Source of the DNA: Doryteuthis pealeii
Lineage: Eukaryota; Mollusca; Cephalopoda; Myopsida; Loliginidae
Assembly: GCA_023376005.1 (NCBI GenBank)
Contig: CM042151.1
Span: 80,014,917 to 80,078,916, forward strand
Reading direction: 5' to 3'
DNA length: 64,000 bases
Shown: positions 1-11,190 of the stretch, one piece after another
How the letters are laid out: each line of letters opens with the position of its first letter
Position numbering within the stretch: position 1 is the first letter of the stretch
Program-made: the position numbers and the translations under genes
The notes under the pieces: model-generated
Told to the model about the DNA's origin: nothing
What the model saw: the letters and a program-made list of their open reading frames with translations, nothing else
The model's database searches: none

Positions 1-543
1 TGGCATTCCACCCCAAAAAAGGCTTTGTTTCTTATCATGTGATTGTTCACATACTACATCACCAGGGGACTTTCAAAACAGCCTATAAAACTGTTATTTT
101 CTTTTTTACTACAAGGAGGAGTTTATGAAGCATAACAAGATTGACTTGGAGTTTGTAAACAATGCAATGGCAATTAGAATCCAGTTTTAATATATGGCAA
201 GGTGAGGTTCATTTATTTTTACATTCAATCAGTGATTAAAAAACAAATTCAATAACAGATCAGTATTGTTTTAACTTGATAAAATGGCCATATTGTCTGT
301 GGTTCAGAATAGTGGAAGTAAAAAATTGTTGTTAGGTTCCTGGATAATGACATTTTAGAAATTAAACCTGATTTTTTATGTAAAAATGGCAATCTGTATA
401 TTTTATAAAGATTAAAAAAAAAAAACAAACAAAAAACCAAAAAAATAAACAAACAACATATATGAATAGAATGTACATGTATTTTTTCTAAGTTACAGAG
501 AAATGAACAAAACAAGAAATTCTGTGAACTTGGCACAAAGGTG
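1..543. other. AT-rich spacer, no gene recognised
   Basis: This stretch has many A and T runs and no coding signature. A 109-codon open frame on the minus strand at 249-578 is Phe/Leu-rich low-complexity translation of T runs and is not supported as a gene. Confidence 0.6.
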
Positions 544-884
544 ATCAAAATTAAGTAGACCCAGAAAAAAAGACCCAAATTATTTATTTATTTTTTCCAT
601 CAAACTAACCTTAAACCCCAACCCTAACCCTAAGCCTAACCCCTAATCCTTAACCCCCTAGTAAAATAACATTTTATTACACAATTTTGTGGGTTCTGTT
701 TTTTTGTGTCACCGGTTACAGCGGTGACCCAGAAAAAAACAGAACCCAAATCATTTATTCATTTTCCCATTCAACTAACCCTAAACCCCAACCCTTAACC
801 CTTAGACCCACATTAGTTTAATTAACAGTTTTTATTACAAAAATGTTGTGGGTTTGTTTTTTCTGGGTCACACTTAATTTTGCA
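544..884. mobile_element. Two tandem inverted-repeat MITE-like units with telomere-like interior
   Basis: Two adjacent units (about 557-712 and 724-871) each begin with GACCCAGAAAAAAA and end with its complement (TGGGTTTGTTTTTTCTGGGTC in the second). The outermost ends also pair: CAAAATTAAGT at 547-557 and ACTTAATTTTG at 873-883. Each unit carries an interior tract of CCCTAA/CCCCAA-type repeats (610-660 and 778-808) resembling degenerate telomere repeat. There is no coding capacity, so this is a non-autonomous DNA-transposon derivative. The superfamily is not determined because no clean target-site duplication was found. Confidence 0.55.
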
Positions 885-1826
885 CTTAGTGCAAAGGTTC
901 AAGCCGAAAATTCTGTATCAACTTACTCAGCCTGAATCTGCTTGAAATGTTCTAGTGAATGGATAAATTTTAAAATGTTCATTTTTAGAAAACGTTTCTA
1001 TTAAAAAAAAAAAAAAAATGTTTAGTTGTTATTTTTTGAAACTTGTCCAGAATATTACCGCTGAGAAATGGTGCTGCCAGTATATACAACTCTCTGTGAG
1101 TGTGTCGTCTGTATACATACAGATATAAGAAAAGAGAAGTTTTGAGTCATTTTCATAATCTTTTTTTTTTCAAAAGATTTTTATAATTTTAGTTCATTTT
1201 TGGACATAGTTACATAAGCCACGAGGAAAAGTAACAAAGGGAGATAAATAATTTTAAAAGGAATCTTAATATGAAATTTAAAAAAACAATCAGGATTTGA
1301 TCTTTCTAAAAATGGGAAATTACGGAGTTTGGAAGATTTTTATCTTCAAATGACCAAAAAGTCAACCCAAACCCCCACATTCTGAATTGATAAAAAAAAC
1401 TTCTCTTTTTTCCACGTATATTTTAATAAATAAGCTATTCATTATAACAATAAAGTCATTAATATGAATCAATTCAGTGAACATTTCATTAAATCGGACA
1501 ATCCCTGATTTTTGTGTAAGAGTTTGAAAATTTTAAAAATTATTTTTAAAATTACCTCCCTTTCCGATTTCTGCACAATACCTCACGACCCAGACAAGAA
1601 TTAAGTTTTCAGTAATTTGTATTTTTATATGATTTTAATAAATAAATAAATATATGTATAAATAAAAAGAAAAGAGAAAAAAAATCATCTCCTGTGAAGT
1701 CACCGTAGTTAAAGTGGACTATAATAAAGCAACCTTGAACAGAAGTCGTGGACATCGCACGATTGACATTGTGCTTAAAAAATGAATAGTAACAAACTTA
1801 GTTAATTAAGTAGTTTTATTATTATA
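885..1826. other. AT-rich intergenic DNA
   Basis: No coding frame or recognised element is visible. An AAAGGGAGATAAATA motif near 1,236 is of a type that recurs in non-coding DNA across the window (also near 45,170, 49,690, 50,884 and 59,068). Confidence 0.5.
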
Positions 1827-1870
1827 ACTTACCTTTCATTTCGTCATGTGAAACTGATAAGACAAAAAGA
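1827..1870 (-). promoter_or_regulatory. Candidate splice donor of a 5' exon (module 1)
   Basis: On the minus strand the sequence reads exon-AAAG|GTAAGT, with the donor at 1,827-1,832, a strong eukaryotic 5' splice-site consensus. It lies in AT-rich DNA loosely resembling the modules at 13.9, 45.0 and 58.9 kb, each upstream of a minus-strand zinc-finger exon. If it belongs to a similar gene, the finger exon lies beyond the left edge of the window. No ATG-initiated coding sequence of note is seen in the putative exon, so it would be mostly untranslated. This is inference from position and consensus only. Confidence 0.3.
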
Positions 1871-3022
1871 TACTAAATGCCGAAAAAACAGATCTCTTTC
1901 CATTTTCATCATGTTTTTTTTTTTGTTTTCGGAATTAGGCAACACAATTTTCTCTTATTATCTTGAATTCTGTAATTATAATGTTAAAAATTAACGCATA
2001 GACGCAAAGAAAATGGTAAAACAAACCAATTAAGATGCAAATGTGTAATTACTCTAAACGGAAATGATTTTCATCTGATATTGACGAAAGAAAAAAAATC
2101 AACAACAAAACACGGTGATAAAAATCTTTTCGTTCCTTGGATAAAAGTTTCCAGACAGTAATTCACAGGAAGAACAAATCTGTTTGTTATCTATTGTTGG
2201 TTATAAAAATAAAAAAAAAAAAAACGAAAAAAGTACTCATGTGCAAAGCTAGATTAACAGACCATGTTGTGAATTTCGATTTTCCCCCCCAAACCTAGGC
2301 GGCCCATACCTCCGGCCATGTGCCACAAATGAGCTAAGCTTTAATAATGGACTATCAAATTGAAAAAAATATGAAGAAACTACTTAGCTGGTTACGGTCA
2401 AATAGGGACAAACCGTGCTTTCAGCTTTTTTACTTGTCACGTAAATATTTTTTATTTATGAATTGCAAATAATGTTAAAATAACACCAAATTCAACACAA
2501 AAAGTTTATCCAATATTCATTTATATTTGTATTTTTGGTGAAAGATAAGATACAAAAAATTATTATCTAAATGAAAAAATATAGATATCGTTAATGGACT
2601 TCGTATAAACATGGGAATTTTTTACAGTTTTTTTTTTAAATTAAAGAAAATGATAAGGTAATTGACTTTATGAATTTTTTCCAAAAGTGGAAAAAATTTG
2701 GCATTTATCTTCAACTACAATGGTTAAAACAAAAATTGTAACCCTAACCTAAATCCAACCCCAACACTAACCACCTATATTAAAATCTCAGAACAATATG
2801 TTTTTTAAACTACATTTTTGAATTAATTAAATAAACTTTATCTATGCTTGAAATATGAGTACAATATGCCACATTTCCAGACGTTTAAAATTCGCTGTTA
2901 ATTTTTTAAGTGAATAAAAAATAGGCCAATTGAATCAGAGAAAAAATACTTTTGTCAGCATAATTACAAAGAAAAATATTTTTTCACTATGACATTCCCC
3001 CCCCCAAAAAAAAAAAATATAT
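1871..3022. other. AT-rich spacer with short telomere-like tract
   Basis: No gene is recognised. A short run of CCCTAACC/CCAACC-type repeats lies at 2,736-2,773 and may be the interior of another small inverted-repeat element (weak pairing of TTTGGCAT near 2,696 with ATGCCACAT near 2,865). Poly-A and poly-C runs lie at about 3,000-3,020. Confidence 0.45.
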
Positions 3023-3426
3023 AAGATGTAAAGTTCTATATATAAAGTTGGAAGGCTGAGTAACCTTCCAACGTGAGGTACATTTTAGTGTTCATGAAAT
3101 ACTCTGACAAAGTTATAAAATAATAAGAGACTTTATTCGTGATTGACAGAGAAAAACTTACATTCAGACAAATAACATGAACATGCATTAAAGTAGGTAT
3201 AGGATTTTGCATATAGGAAGTCACTTACTGGAGCTGGTTGGGGGGGGGGCAAAGCCCCCCAATTAATGGATATAAAAACCACATTTATGCATGTGTTAGT
3301 CATTTGCCGGCTGGAAAAGTGTTCAGGAATTCCCGGGCTACTCGCTAAAACTCTCGCCCCTTTATCGGTGGAACAACTGCAGGCAACTGCAGCAGGGAAG
3401 AAACCTTATTGGACTTATGTCACCCA
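3023..3426. repeat. Dispersed repeat E, copy 1
   Basis: This begins AAGATGTAAAGTTC and is repeated in the same orientation about 710 bp downstream (3,734-4,150). Shared blocks include TTGGAAGG..AACCTTCC, TTCATGAAATACTC, GAGCTGGTTGGGGG, and a 3' part with AATTCCCGGGCTACT and TTATCGGTGGAACAACTG. Multiple indels separate the copies. An AATAAG/TTTATT stretch and a GC-richer end are reminiscent of LTR or SINE ends, but no coding region lies between the copies. The 93-codon ORF at 3,266-3,547 falls in this repeat and is not considered a gene. Confidence 0.5.
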
Positions 3427-3733
3427 GAATTACCATTTTACTGACAAACCAACCAACCAAACCAACCAACAAACCAAAATCAATCAATTTTTAAATTTAA
3501 AGTTCTTAAGCACCATGTGTTTCAGCATCCGTTTCCATTTACATTGAACAAATTCTGTTATTTTAAAAGCAATTTTTATCAGATGACAATCATCCTTGGT
3601 TTCTATTCATAAATGTTTTCAGCCACTATATCCACTGGCCTTCTTCAAGTGTATTCGATATTAATCAGTTACCTTCAGCGAAATCTTCAAACAAATTTTC
3701 GAAACTTCTTTTTCTTTTCCAAATACCATTATT

Positions 3734-4150
3734 AAGATGTAAAGTTCTTATAATTAAAGTTGGAAGGACTTAGAGTAACCTTCCCAACGTGGGTACATAT
3801 GTGTTCATGAAATACTCCGACAAATTTATTTAAGATAAAAGAGGACTTTATTCCGTGGAGCACACAGAAATACATTCAGGACAATATATAAACAGCATTA
3901 AAGAAAGTAGGTGTAGGAACTTGCATCCTAAGGAATTCACTTCACTGAAAGCTGGTTGGGGGACTAAAGCTCCCATATAAGAGACAGAGGTCGACAGATT
4001 ATCTAACACCATGTGAAGTCATGCTGGACCAAGAGAAAAGAGACGAAGGGAACTTTGAATTCCCGAGCTACTGCCTAATTCTCTCACCACCTTATCGCGT
4101 GAACAAACTGCCGCAGGGGGAAGGATAACCCATTATTACTATGTCCGGTC
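3734..4150. repeat. Dispersed repeat E, copy 2
   Basis: This is the second direct copy of the unit at 3,023-3,426, longer in its middle by a segment around 3,975-4,050 (including GACCAAGAGAAAAGAGACG). The two copies could be terminal repeats of a small element with only about 310 bp between them, or a tandem duplication. Sequence alone does not decide. Confidence 0.5.
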
Positions 4151-4502
4151 CTGTTCCAATGAAAACTGCTTGCAACAGGGGTACCTATGATGACTTGATC
4201 CAATTTTTTTTACAAGATGCTCCATAAGATAGGCTCTATCCAACAAGTTTTTGGAAGTATGGAAACCAATTTCGATTTTAAAGAATATTTCTTTAAATTA
4301 ATAAAATTCAGCCTGAAAGAATGACGGTTGTCATAAAAAGCCTCAAGAAGAGGAAACTAATTATAATTAAAGTTTTTTTTTTTGTCATTGAACCATCATT
4401 TTTTCCTCATATTGTGTTATTCATAATATTTCTCTAATGGAGGGAAAAAAATATTACTATTAATTTGAATAATTTATCTATTATTTAAGGTCATATTTCA
4501 TG

Positions 4503-5200
4503 AAGCCATATGTTCAGCTACTTGAAGAAAAATGTTTGGTATTTTATCATGTTATTAGTTTATTTACTGCTAAATAAAAAACAAAACAAAAAAAAAACAT
4601 GGTGGAAACATCCTCTAAAGTTTCTCTGAATTTTCGATGAGGCTTGATAATTTGGATATTTGCATTATTATTCCTTCAGGACTATCCTCATCTTTATTGT
4701 TATCTGTTCAAATATTTAATAATTCCATATTTTAATTAACATTCAATAACACGAGCCTTCTGGGCCTGTGTTTGTTAATATAAAAATAACCAGCTTGAAT
4801 CCCAGGGGCATCCCCCAGGCAACACTGCCCTCTGGATTAAAGGGGCAAGGCTGGTTTATTACCAGCGCCTGAGGTGCCCCCTTTGAGGGGGAATGCCGAC
4901 GGTCAACACATTTTTGTGCCTAACCACACATAAGCTACGGCTCGTAGGTGGGCCACATAAAAATGTTCCTTGTGTTCGATGCCCCCATAAGTGGGATGAG
5001 AGGCAAATACCATACTTTCCATATTTTTCCTTTCTGCGGCCTTGGAAAAAAAATCATCATGATAATAATTAAATAATCCATTTTGATAAGCCAGAGGTAT
5101 TCAGCTATAAAGAAAAACTGTTTGCATTCTTATCTGTTATTAAATTATTTACTGCTAAATAAAAAAAAAAAAAGGTCAACATCCTCTAAGTGTTCAAAGA
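4503..5200. repeat. Direct repeats flanking repeat D
   Basis: A block of about 115 bp (4,503-4,620, with TTTACTGCTAAATAAAAAA and ACATCCTCTAA) is repeated at about 5,089-5,200. Between them lies repeat D (4,786-4,975), a GC-richer block with TGGATTAAAGGGGCAAGG, GCCTGAGGTGCCCC and TTTGAGGGGGAATGCCGA. Repeat D recurs at 28,600-28,830 and, inverted, at about 24,640-24,890. The nested arrangement looks like a mobile element with direct terminal repeats or an insertion into a duplicated block. Confidence 0.45.
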
Positions 5201-6140
5201 CATAATTTTTATTTTAAGGATGGTTTGTGTTGTTTGATGTATAAAGTTTCTATTTTGGGGTTTTTGTTTATTTTTTTTCTTTGGTGCGGGAATGTGCCGT
5301 ATTTTCTCGTTAGGATTATTTCGGTAATTAGCAGGTGGGCATGCATGGTAATTTTAGATGTCGAAATGGAGCTAATATCTGTCATATGAAGAGTTAAACG
5401 GCATAAAGTTGTTGAGTAAAAAACTGATGTAAGGTATTTTCATTTTCTTGGGAACAGCAATCTCCTTTAGGATATTAATTTTGACTATATACATTGGTCT
5501 CATTAAGCCGACTTGCTGAGGAGAGGAGTTGTTGTAGGTAAAGAGGTTAGTTGTTTTTAAATTTTGTTATAATAAAGTAATCAATGTTACCTTTTTTAGC
5601 CGTGGTTGCAGTAATGTGTTCCTAATTAATTTTTTAGTGTTATTTTATGTTTGCTAGGTGCGGCATCTGGTTGCGATAATAAATGTCAAAAGTATTTGCT
5701 GTAGTATGTTTTTCCTTGATGGTTAGCGTCTATTTTTGGATGATTTTTTGATTTGTTAATCAATGACGTGATTTAGGAAATGTTATTGACCAGAATCTCT
5801 TTTGATATTTTAAAGTTTAAGTAGAATATCGGCTTTGAGAAGAAATTGAGTTTTGCGCGAATATTTAGTTTTTTTTAATTATAGCTTTTTTGTACATTCA
5901 GGGCACTCACTATCAAAATTTAAGAGTAGTGGATTCAACAGTTATAGGTTTTATATGGATATGTTGTAAAAGTGTTATTGTTTTGTGTCGACAATACATA
6001 AGGGACAGAGAGTGATTATTACTGTTTAATTCATATGTAAATATATGACGTTATTTACTGTTTAGTTCATATGTAAAATATATGATTTATGTTTTTAGTT
6101 ATAATATATATATATATATATATATATTATCTTATATATT
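5201..6140. other. T/G-rich strand-skewed stretch with (TA)n
   Basis: The plus strand is markedly richer in T and G than in A and C over about 900 bp. No long open frame is found on either strand and no homology is recognised. A (TA)n microsatellite ends it at about 6,103-6,128. It could be an untranslated part of an old retroelement. Confidence 0.4.
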
Positions 6141-6148
6141 TCCTTCGG

Positions 6149-6437
6149 GGATTGCTGGTTAATGGTTATTGTCATAGGAAATGGCCTGGCAAACTGAGTT
6201 CACATCCATGATGTGTTTTTCAGCATTCCCATAGCACTAATATACTGGGGAAAGTATGCATCCAACTATTCTCCCTCCAGCTATGTATAAATAGTAGGGC
6301 AGACTGGGCTCTTTACCCTTGGTACCTGCAACTCATCTGAAGAAGTAAAACTGATTAAAAACCTGTTTAACTCTGCTTAGAAATTGACCTTGTGGTCACT
6401 CCTATCATCAGAGGGGTTGGGCTAAATAAATATAGTT
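6149..6437 (+). mobile_element. SINE family B, full-length-like copy
   Basis: A tRNA-like head (TAATGGTTATTGTCATAGGAA, then a B-box-like GAGTTCACATCC) is followed by a body with TCCAACTATTCTCCCTCCAG, TAGTAGGGCAGACTGGGCTC and ACCTTGTGGTCACTC, ending AGAGGGGTTGGGCTAAATAAATA. The same body occurs at 46,115-46,335 (minus), 49,270-49,600 and 52,475-52,735 (plus), with fragments at 43,915-43,990 and 45,690-45,765. A promoter-like head plus a shared body and tail is characteristic of tRNA-derived SINEs, mobilised by non-LTR elements. Confidence 0.6.
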
Positions 6438-7371
6438 CTTCTGTCATTGCTTGATGATTATTTCTTTGGATTAGCAATTAAAAAGCCAATTTATCTGCTA
6501 GCATTGAACAAGATGGGTGGCAACATAGGAGGCTTTGATTGTCCCGAGTGGAGATTAAACTGGTGGGGTGTGGGGGGAGAATCTTAAGTTGAAAGACTTG
6601 AAACCCCTCAATGACCCAGTAAAACATAACTGATGATGCACCCAGCGGTATTTAATAGTACAGGCATTATCTCAACAGGATTTTTATCACACAGCTAAAA
6701 AATCAAAAATGAAAATATATATTTTGTTGTTACAAAAATATATTTCATAAGAAAGGAAAAATTGTCAGGCAAAGATTTATAATCCACTTTTTATTTCAAT
6801 GAAAATTTGTACAGTTTATATTTCCCAGAAGCAAAAACATTCAGTAGAAAACGATTGTTGTTAGGAAATTTTTTGAAATATTTTTGCTTTAAATACATCA
6901 ATAAATAAGCAGAGAGAATTTTCTATCGAGTTTTCCAAAGCATTAAATTATATAAAATCAATTGTAAAAAAAAATTTTTTTTAAACTAAGGAGATAATTA
7001 TATAAGCGTTTATAGCTTTTTTTTTACCGTCTGACTCTTCATGAGCCAGAATGTGACTTCCCAGGTTAGTTTTATATTTAAAGTCTTGCAGTTTTAAAAT
7101 TGCTTAGATTCCATTTGCTTCCCCTTCAGGATGCCTCAGGAATTGAGCCAATAACTCAGCTCCTTACTCCTTTAGACTAAGGGTAAACTAGCTTACTAAT
7201 AATTCTTCATGTACTTCCTAAGAGTGATAGGTGATTACTGAGTAGTGAACTATTGAGAAAAAAATACATTTTCTAAAATTAGATAACAAAAAAAACTTTT
7301 GTAATTGATAGTCACTATAGAAGACAAAAAAAAATAGAGGGGGAAATAAATATTTTGTTTGTTACTGCTTT
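6438..7371. other. AT-rich spacer
   Basis: No gene is recognised. On the minus strand at about 7,125-7,190 there is a weak tRNA-like B-box (GGCTCAATTCC) that could be a decayed SINE head. The rest is AT-rich. Confidence 0.4.
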
Positions 7372-7809
7372 ATGATCAGTTCTTTCGATCTTCCAGTCTG
7401 TTTAAGATTGGTTATTTTGTTTTTTTTTTGCACAATTATGGGTTCAAGTAAATGTTCTTTGTTGAGGTGGGGGGGGAAGAAGCAGTCAAACGCGCTTATT
7501 GCAGGCTACAACCACTGTTCGTCTACCAGTAGGCTGAGCGTCGCAACACTGTTACTGCCGTGCCACGCGCATTTACTGTATACTGCTGTTCCCCAATCAT
7601 CGGCACATCAGTTGAAGCCTGCGCGTATCCAGCACCCAAGATTCACATTTCTTTGCATCGGGGAGGGTGTGGTTGACGTCTGGTCAGGCAGACGAATGGT
7701 CTGTGCTCTTTTTTCTAAGATGAGTGATGGTAGTACTTTCTCCGTCACAGTCAACAAATTAAAAAAACCAAAACATCCTTCAAATCAAACGATGGGGTCA
7801 AGAAATTAA
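7372..7809 (+). CDS. Unassigned 145-codon ORF, doubtful
   Basis: This is an open frame of 145 codons in a locally GC- and CpG-richer block (about 7,460-7,730). The predicted protein starts with a hydrophobic stretch (residues about 9-24), partly from a T run, followed by Ser/His/Leu-rich sequence with no motif I recognise. There is no neighbouring splice signal that I can tie to it and no repeat copy elsewhere in the window. It may be a chance ORF in a CpG-rich patch or part of an exon. No function is proposed. Confidence 0.15.
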   Translation: MISSFDLPVCLRLVILFFFCTIMGSSKCSLLRWGGKKQSNALIAGYNHCSSTSRLSVATLLLPCHAHLLYTAVPQSSAHQLKPARIQHPRFTFLCIGEGVVDVWSGRRMVCALFSKMSDGSTFSVTVNKLKKPKHPSNQTMGSRN

Positions 7810-7924
7810 TTAAACATGCTTGATTGCTTCTCCAGAATTGCTTCAGTTGATCTGTTGTGGGTTTAAGAATATGGTTGAATGATTGCCCATTAGCGGGTAA
7901 TGACGCCGTCCCTCAAAAAAAGGG

Positions 7925-8060
7925 AGCCTAGGAATGACACTAAATTGACGTGAATGGTGGAGGGCTCCAGGTTCTGGAAATCTGGGGATGGTTGGGTACC
8001 CCGTTCAATATCATTACTCTCAAGTACACTCGTGCAGAAGGTTTTAGTATATGCTGGAGT
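7925..8060 (+). repeat. Repeat C fragment
   Basis: Partial, diverged copy of repeat C, with GGAATGACACTAAATTGA and ATCATTACTCTCAAGTACA. Better copies are at 18,060-18,310, 35,190-35,450, 46,577-47,180 and 61,535-62,155. Confidence 0.4.
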
Positions 8061-8429
8061 TCTATGTATGGATTATAACATATGTTTAAAAATTATTTGG
8101 TATTTGTTAGGACTGTGGGTGCAGAAAATCTCTTAGACACACGAGCAAAAAACATAAGTCGATGAACATATAGATGAATGGCGAAATTCCTAACCTATCC
8201 AGTATGGGTTTAGATTGCATATAAAAAGCAGCAGAATTCTTTGAGTCGAGCATATGAAAAAGAAATCCAGTGAATAAAAATATCTCTGTTTTTGATCTGT
8301 GACAGAGAGCAAGTTGGCTGCCGTTACTCATTTGGAAAAAGGAACAAGAGCAATTGTCTTTCGCGGAAAGTTCGTGATCCAGCACACAGTCATGCATGTC
8401 CGATCAAGCACAGATAGGTGACAGTTTAA

Positions 8430-9577
8430 AATCGTGGGCTGTAATTTGCGTGCCACAACCGCGTGTATATTTCTTTTTTAATCCGAGTTGCTTTGAAGAA
8501 GGGCAAATCCCACAAACTGTCGACAAAGTAAATGCTTGGTTCACGCAGTTCATGAATTCTTGTGGTATTGTTTAAGCAGCAGAATCTGGTCTGATGAGAC
8601 GCAATCCACCACACCCACATGAGGGAATGCTTTGCCTCGTATTATGTTTTGCCATGTGTTTTTTTTTGAAAGTGGATATATCTTTTAAATGTAGAGCAAC
8701 AAATTCAGCAGAGAATTCGTTCACTTCTTTATCGTGTTCGCATGATGCCGTTTTCAAAGTTGAAGCTGACCAAAATTGCAGACCCACAAAATTTGTGCAG
8801 GCGGTCCTTAGGGCGAATACGGTTTCCATCCAGTTGTGGTCTTTTCGCATGTGTTTCTTTTAATTTGAAACTTGCTGTAAAATGGCCATCCACATACAAA
8901 CTTACAAGGCCAGAATAAAGTTCTCTCCAGTGGGGATGCGCGTGATGCGTTTGTTAGAATGAGTATCTTGCTTTGCAAAAGATGAATTGCAGATGTCACA
9001 AGAAATGGCTTTCTCTCCAGTGTGTGTCAGCGTATGTTGTTGTTTTAAACGAGAGCATCTGACAAAATGTCATTTACATAGATTCACAAGAAAAAGGGTC
9101 TGGATAGTCCGCTGGTGTCTTTGTTTCGTGAAGTTTCAAAGGTTGAAATCCTGGAAAAGTGCATAGTCCACAAAACTTCAGCAAGAATAGGGTTCTCGCC
9201 TGTGTGCTTTCGAAATGTCCTTGAGAGCTGAACTGGCTTGAATGCAGGAGCGTACATACTTCGACAAGTATAGGTTTCTCAGTGTGTGTTAGTTAAATTT
9301 TTTTCAAAGTAAAACTATACCGAGAATGAGATCCACAAACAGTTCACAACGAATAAGGGTTTCTGCCTGTGTGTTTCCCTTCTGTTATTTAACTTCGGAC
9401 TTCTATTGGAGAATGCAAGTCCACCAGACTTCACGATGATGTGGTTTTCTTTTGTGGTTCGGCTTATATTCTTTTTTATACATGCCGAGTTGTTAACGCT
9501 GAGGCGGCCATACTTTATTAGGTAATACGTGTTGGTGCTCACCGACCAGAAATAGCTGTATTATGCGCTGTCTCTCC
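8430..9577 (-). pseudogene. Decayed C2H2 zinc-finger gene (finger exon)
   Basis: On the minus strand, finger fragments are visible: HTLTHTGEKAISCDICNSSF near 9,010-8,950, a TGEN linker remnant near 8,920, and TEKP/GH-linker remnants near 9,150-9,290. Stop codons and frame changes interrupt almost every finger, and many Cys/His ligands are lost. A good splice acceptor (pyrimidine-rich TTTTTCTTTCTCTTGCTCAG at 9,597-9,578) precedes the exon, matching the start of ZNF-A's exon. A donor-bearing module lies at 13.9 kb on the same strand. The intact ancestor would have been a nuclear DNA-binding protein. The open frames of 89-96 codons across 8.1-9.0 kb are leftovers of this decay or shadows of it. 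Confidence 0.65.
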
Positions 9578-9599
9578 CTGAGCAAGAGAAAGAAAAATA

Positions 9600-10290
9600 T
9601 TTAAAAAGGTTTAAAATAATTTTGTATACTTGTTATACTGGTTAATAACATTTTCGAAACAAGTATTAATTTTACTTTATCACGCCTGTCGTAGAGTAAG
9701 AATATTCAGGCAGATGCTTGAGACTTTCTGAAGCCATAGGAAACAGGTGTTCAGTAAATTCTTATACTTAAAGAAAATAAGTGTAGCAATGGTGCCCTTC
9801 GCTGGATGGACTTAAGTGAAAAGTAGAGTTATCGTTCCTTTGTGCCAGGTTTTGCTACGTAAGGGTGTGCAGTTGGAGTAGCTACGCGATTTAAAACTCA
9901 GCACGCAGAAAGCTGTCTCGCCTCTGCGCACAAAGATGCATAGAGCGAATTGGTGTCTTTGCTTGATTTAAGGTGGGGGGCCCTGCTCCACTTATAGGCC
10001 GTTGTAGACCATATGTGTACAGCCTAGCCGTTAGCACCTTGACTACATGGTTTATACAGTAAGGACACTACTATTCTCATTGTACGATTAAATTCGTACA
10101 AACTTCTGTTCATGCGTGCGAGAATCTATATAACTCACAAGACTCTTTCAATCCGAATAAGACCTTCACCCTAACTGTATCTATTGTTAGTATATTTCAT
10201 GTTACATGGTGGTCGAGACAATAAAGTCTGTTTTGTGTTATATGTACCTCTTGTGGATTTTATTACATAAAATGTCCATCGTTATACCAG
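9600..10290 (+). mobile_element. LTR-like or promoter-like block, uncertain
   Basis: A CpG-containing stretch has a TATA-like CTATATAACTC near 10,128 and an AATAAA near 10,221, preceded by TTACA|TGGTGG at about 10,203. That order (TATA, poly-A signal, TTACA/TGGTG junction) is reminiscent of a solo LTR with an adjoining primer-binding region, but no partner LTR or gag/pol frame is seen. An ordinary promoter is equally possible. Confidence 0.2.
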
Positions 10291-10794
10291 AAAGACTTCA
10301 CTGAAGATCTTTCTAACGATACTTGATATAGCAGTTGTTGGGCCACTAAGAGTCACGAGATCACTCAGTTTAATTCTGTATTAAGTCAATTAGAGCGAAA
10401 GGTGAGTTTGAAAATTGCTGTGTTATTTGAGATTCAATAATGAGGTTCATAAGGAATGTGATTTGAAAGTGCACTATTCGTTTGTTCTTCTTGCACCAGC
10501 AAGAAGTTCATAAAATCATAAGTGTAGATATCTGCTTGATGAATTTAACCCTACTGGGTACAGCAGAGTGTTGCTGAAATTTTTCCAAGATTATGTCGCA
10601 GAAATAAAAAATTCTGTATGGTTATTGCCTTTTCGTCCAGTATGTGTTGGCAGTAAGATGTGTTTTTGTTAAATTTGTTGTCCTGTTTTGTATATGTTTT
10701 TTTTACTTAATACAGAGTTCTTTTGTTATTTGTAGGTTACGCGTGGCTGCATTGTGTGAAGGAATAAAAGACTTATAAAACTTGCTCAGGTCTG

Positions 10795-11190
10795 TTGGCC
10801 TTTATGCACAACTTGGTGTTAAACCAAGAGAATGACACCATTGCTGAAAAGGGTGGACAGGAACTCTGGAGAATTCTAAGCAAGCCAGAATTCGAAGTGC
10901 AAAAAAATCTTACAGAAAATATTACAATGTGCACAAAATTACTACTTGCCCTACAAACCGAAGGCGTGATGTATTTTATATCAAGGATTGTTAATAGCAT
11001 TGATTATCGAGTCGCATTAATCTCATCAACAGATTGCTGCAATAAACAAATATATTCAGCGAAATCCCAGGCGACATCCTTTTGGTTGTATGTGAGCTCG
11101 ACGTGTATGCTCTTTATACCATATACATCGAGTCGTCTGTTAGCGTTTCGCGGTTATAGCGCAGTGCAGGAAGATTATGTGGCAAGTTGA
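10795..11190 (+). CDS. Unassigned 131-codon ORF
   Basis: This open frame starts with a non-ATG codon; the first ATG is at residue 4 (MHNLVLNQEN). Residues about 11-60 have mixed, protein-like composition with an amphipathic look (GQELWRILSKPEFEVQKNL), whereas the C-terminal third is less convincing. I recognise no domain. A splice-acceptor-like TTCTTTTGTTATTTGTAG lies at about 10,718-10,735, but the frames between it and the ORF contain stops. It may be an exon remnant or part of an unidentified mobile element. Confidence 0.2.
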   Translation: MAFMHNLVLNQENDTIAEKGGQELWRILSKPEFEVQKNLTENITMCTKLLLALQTEGVMYFISRIVNSIDYRVALISSTDCCNKQIYSAKSQATSFWLYVSSTCMLFIPYTSSRLLAFRGYSAVQEDYVAS

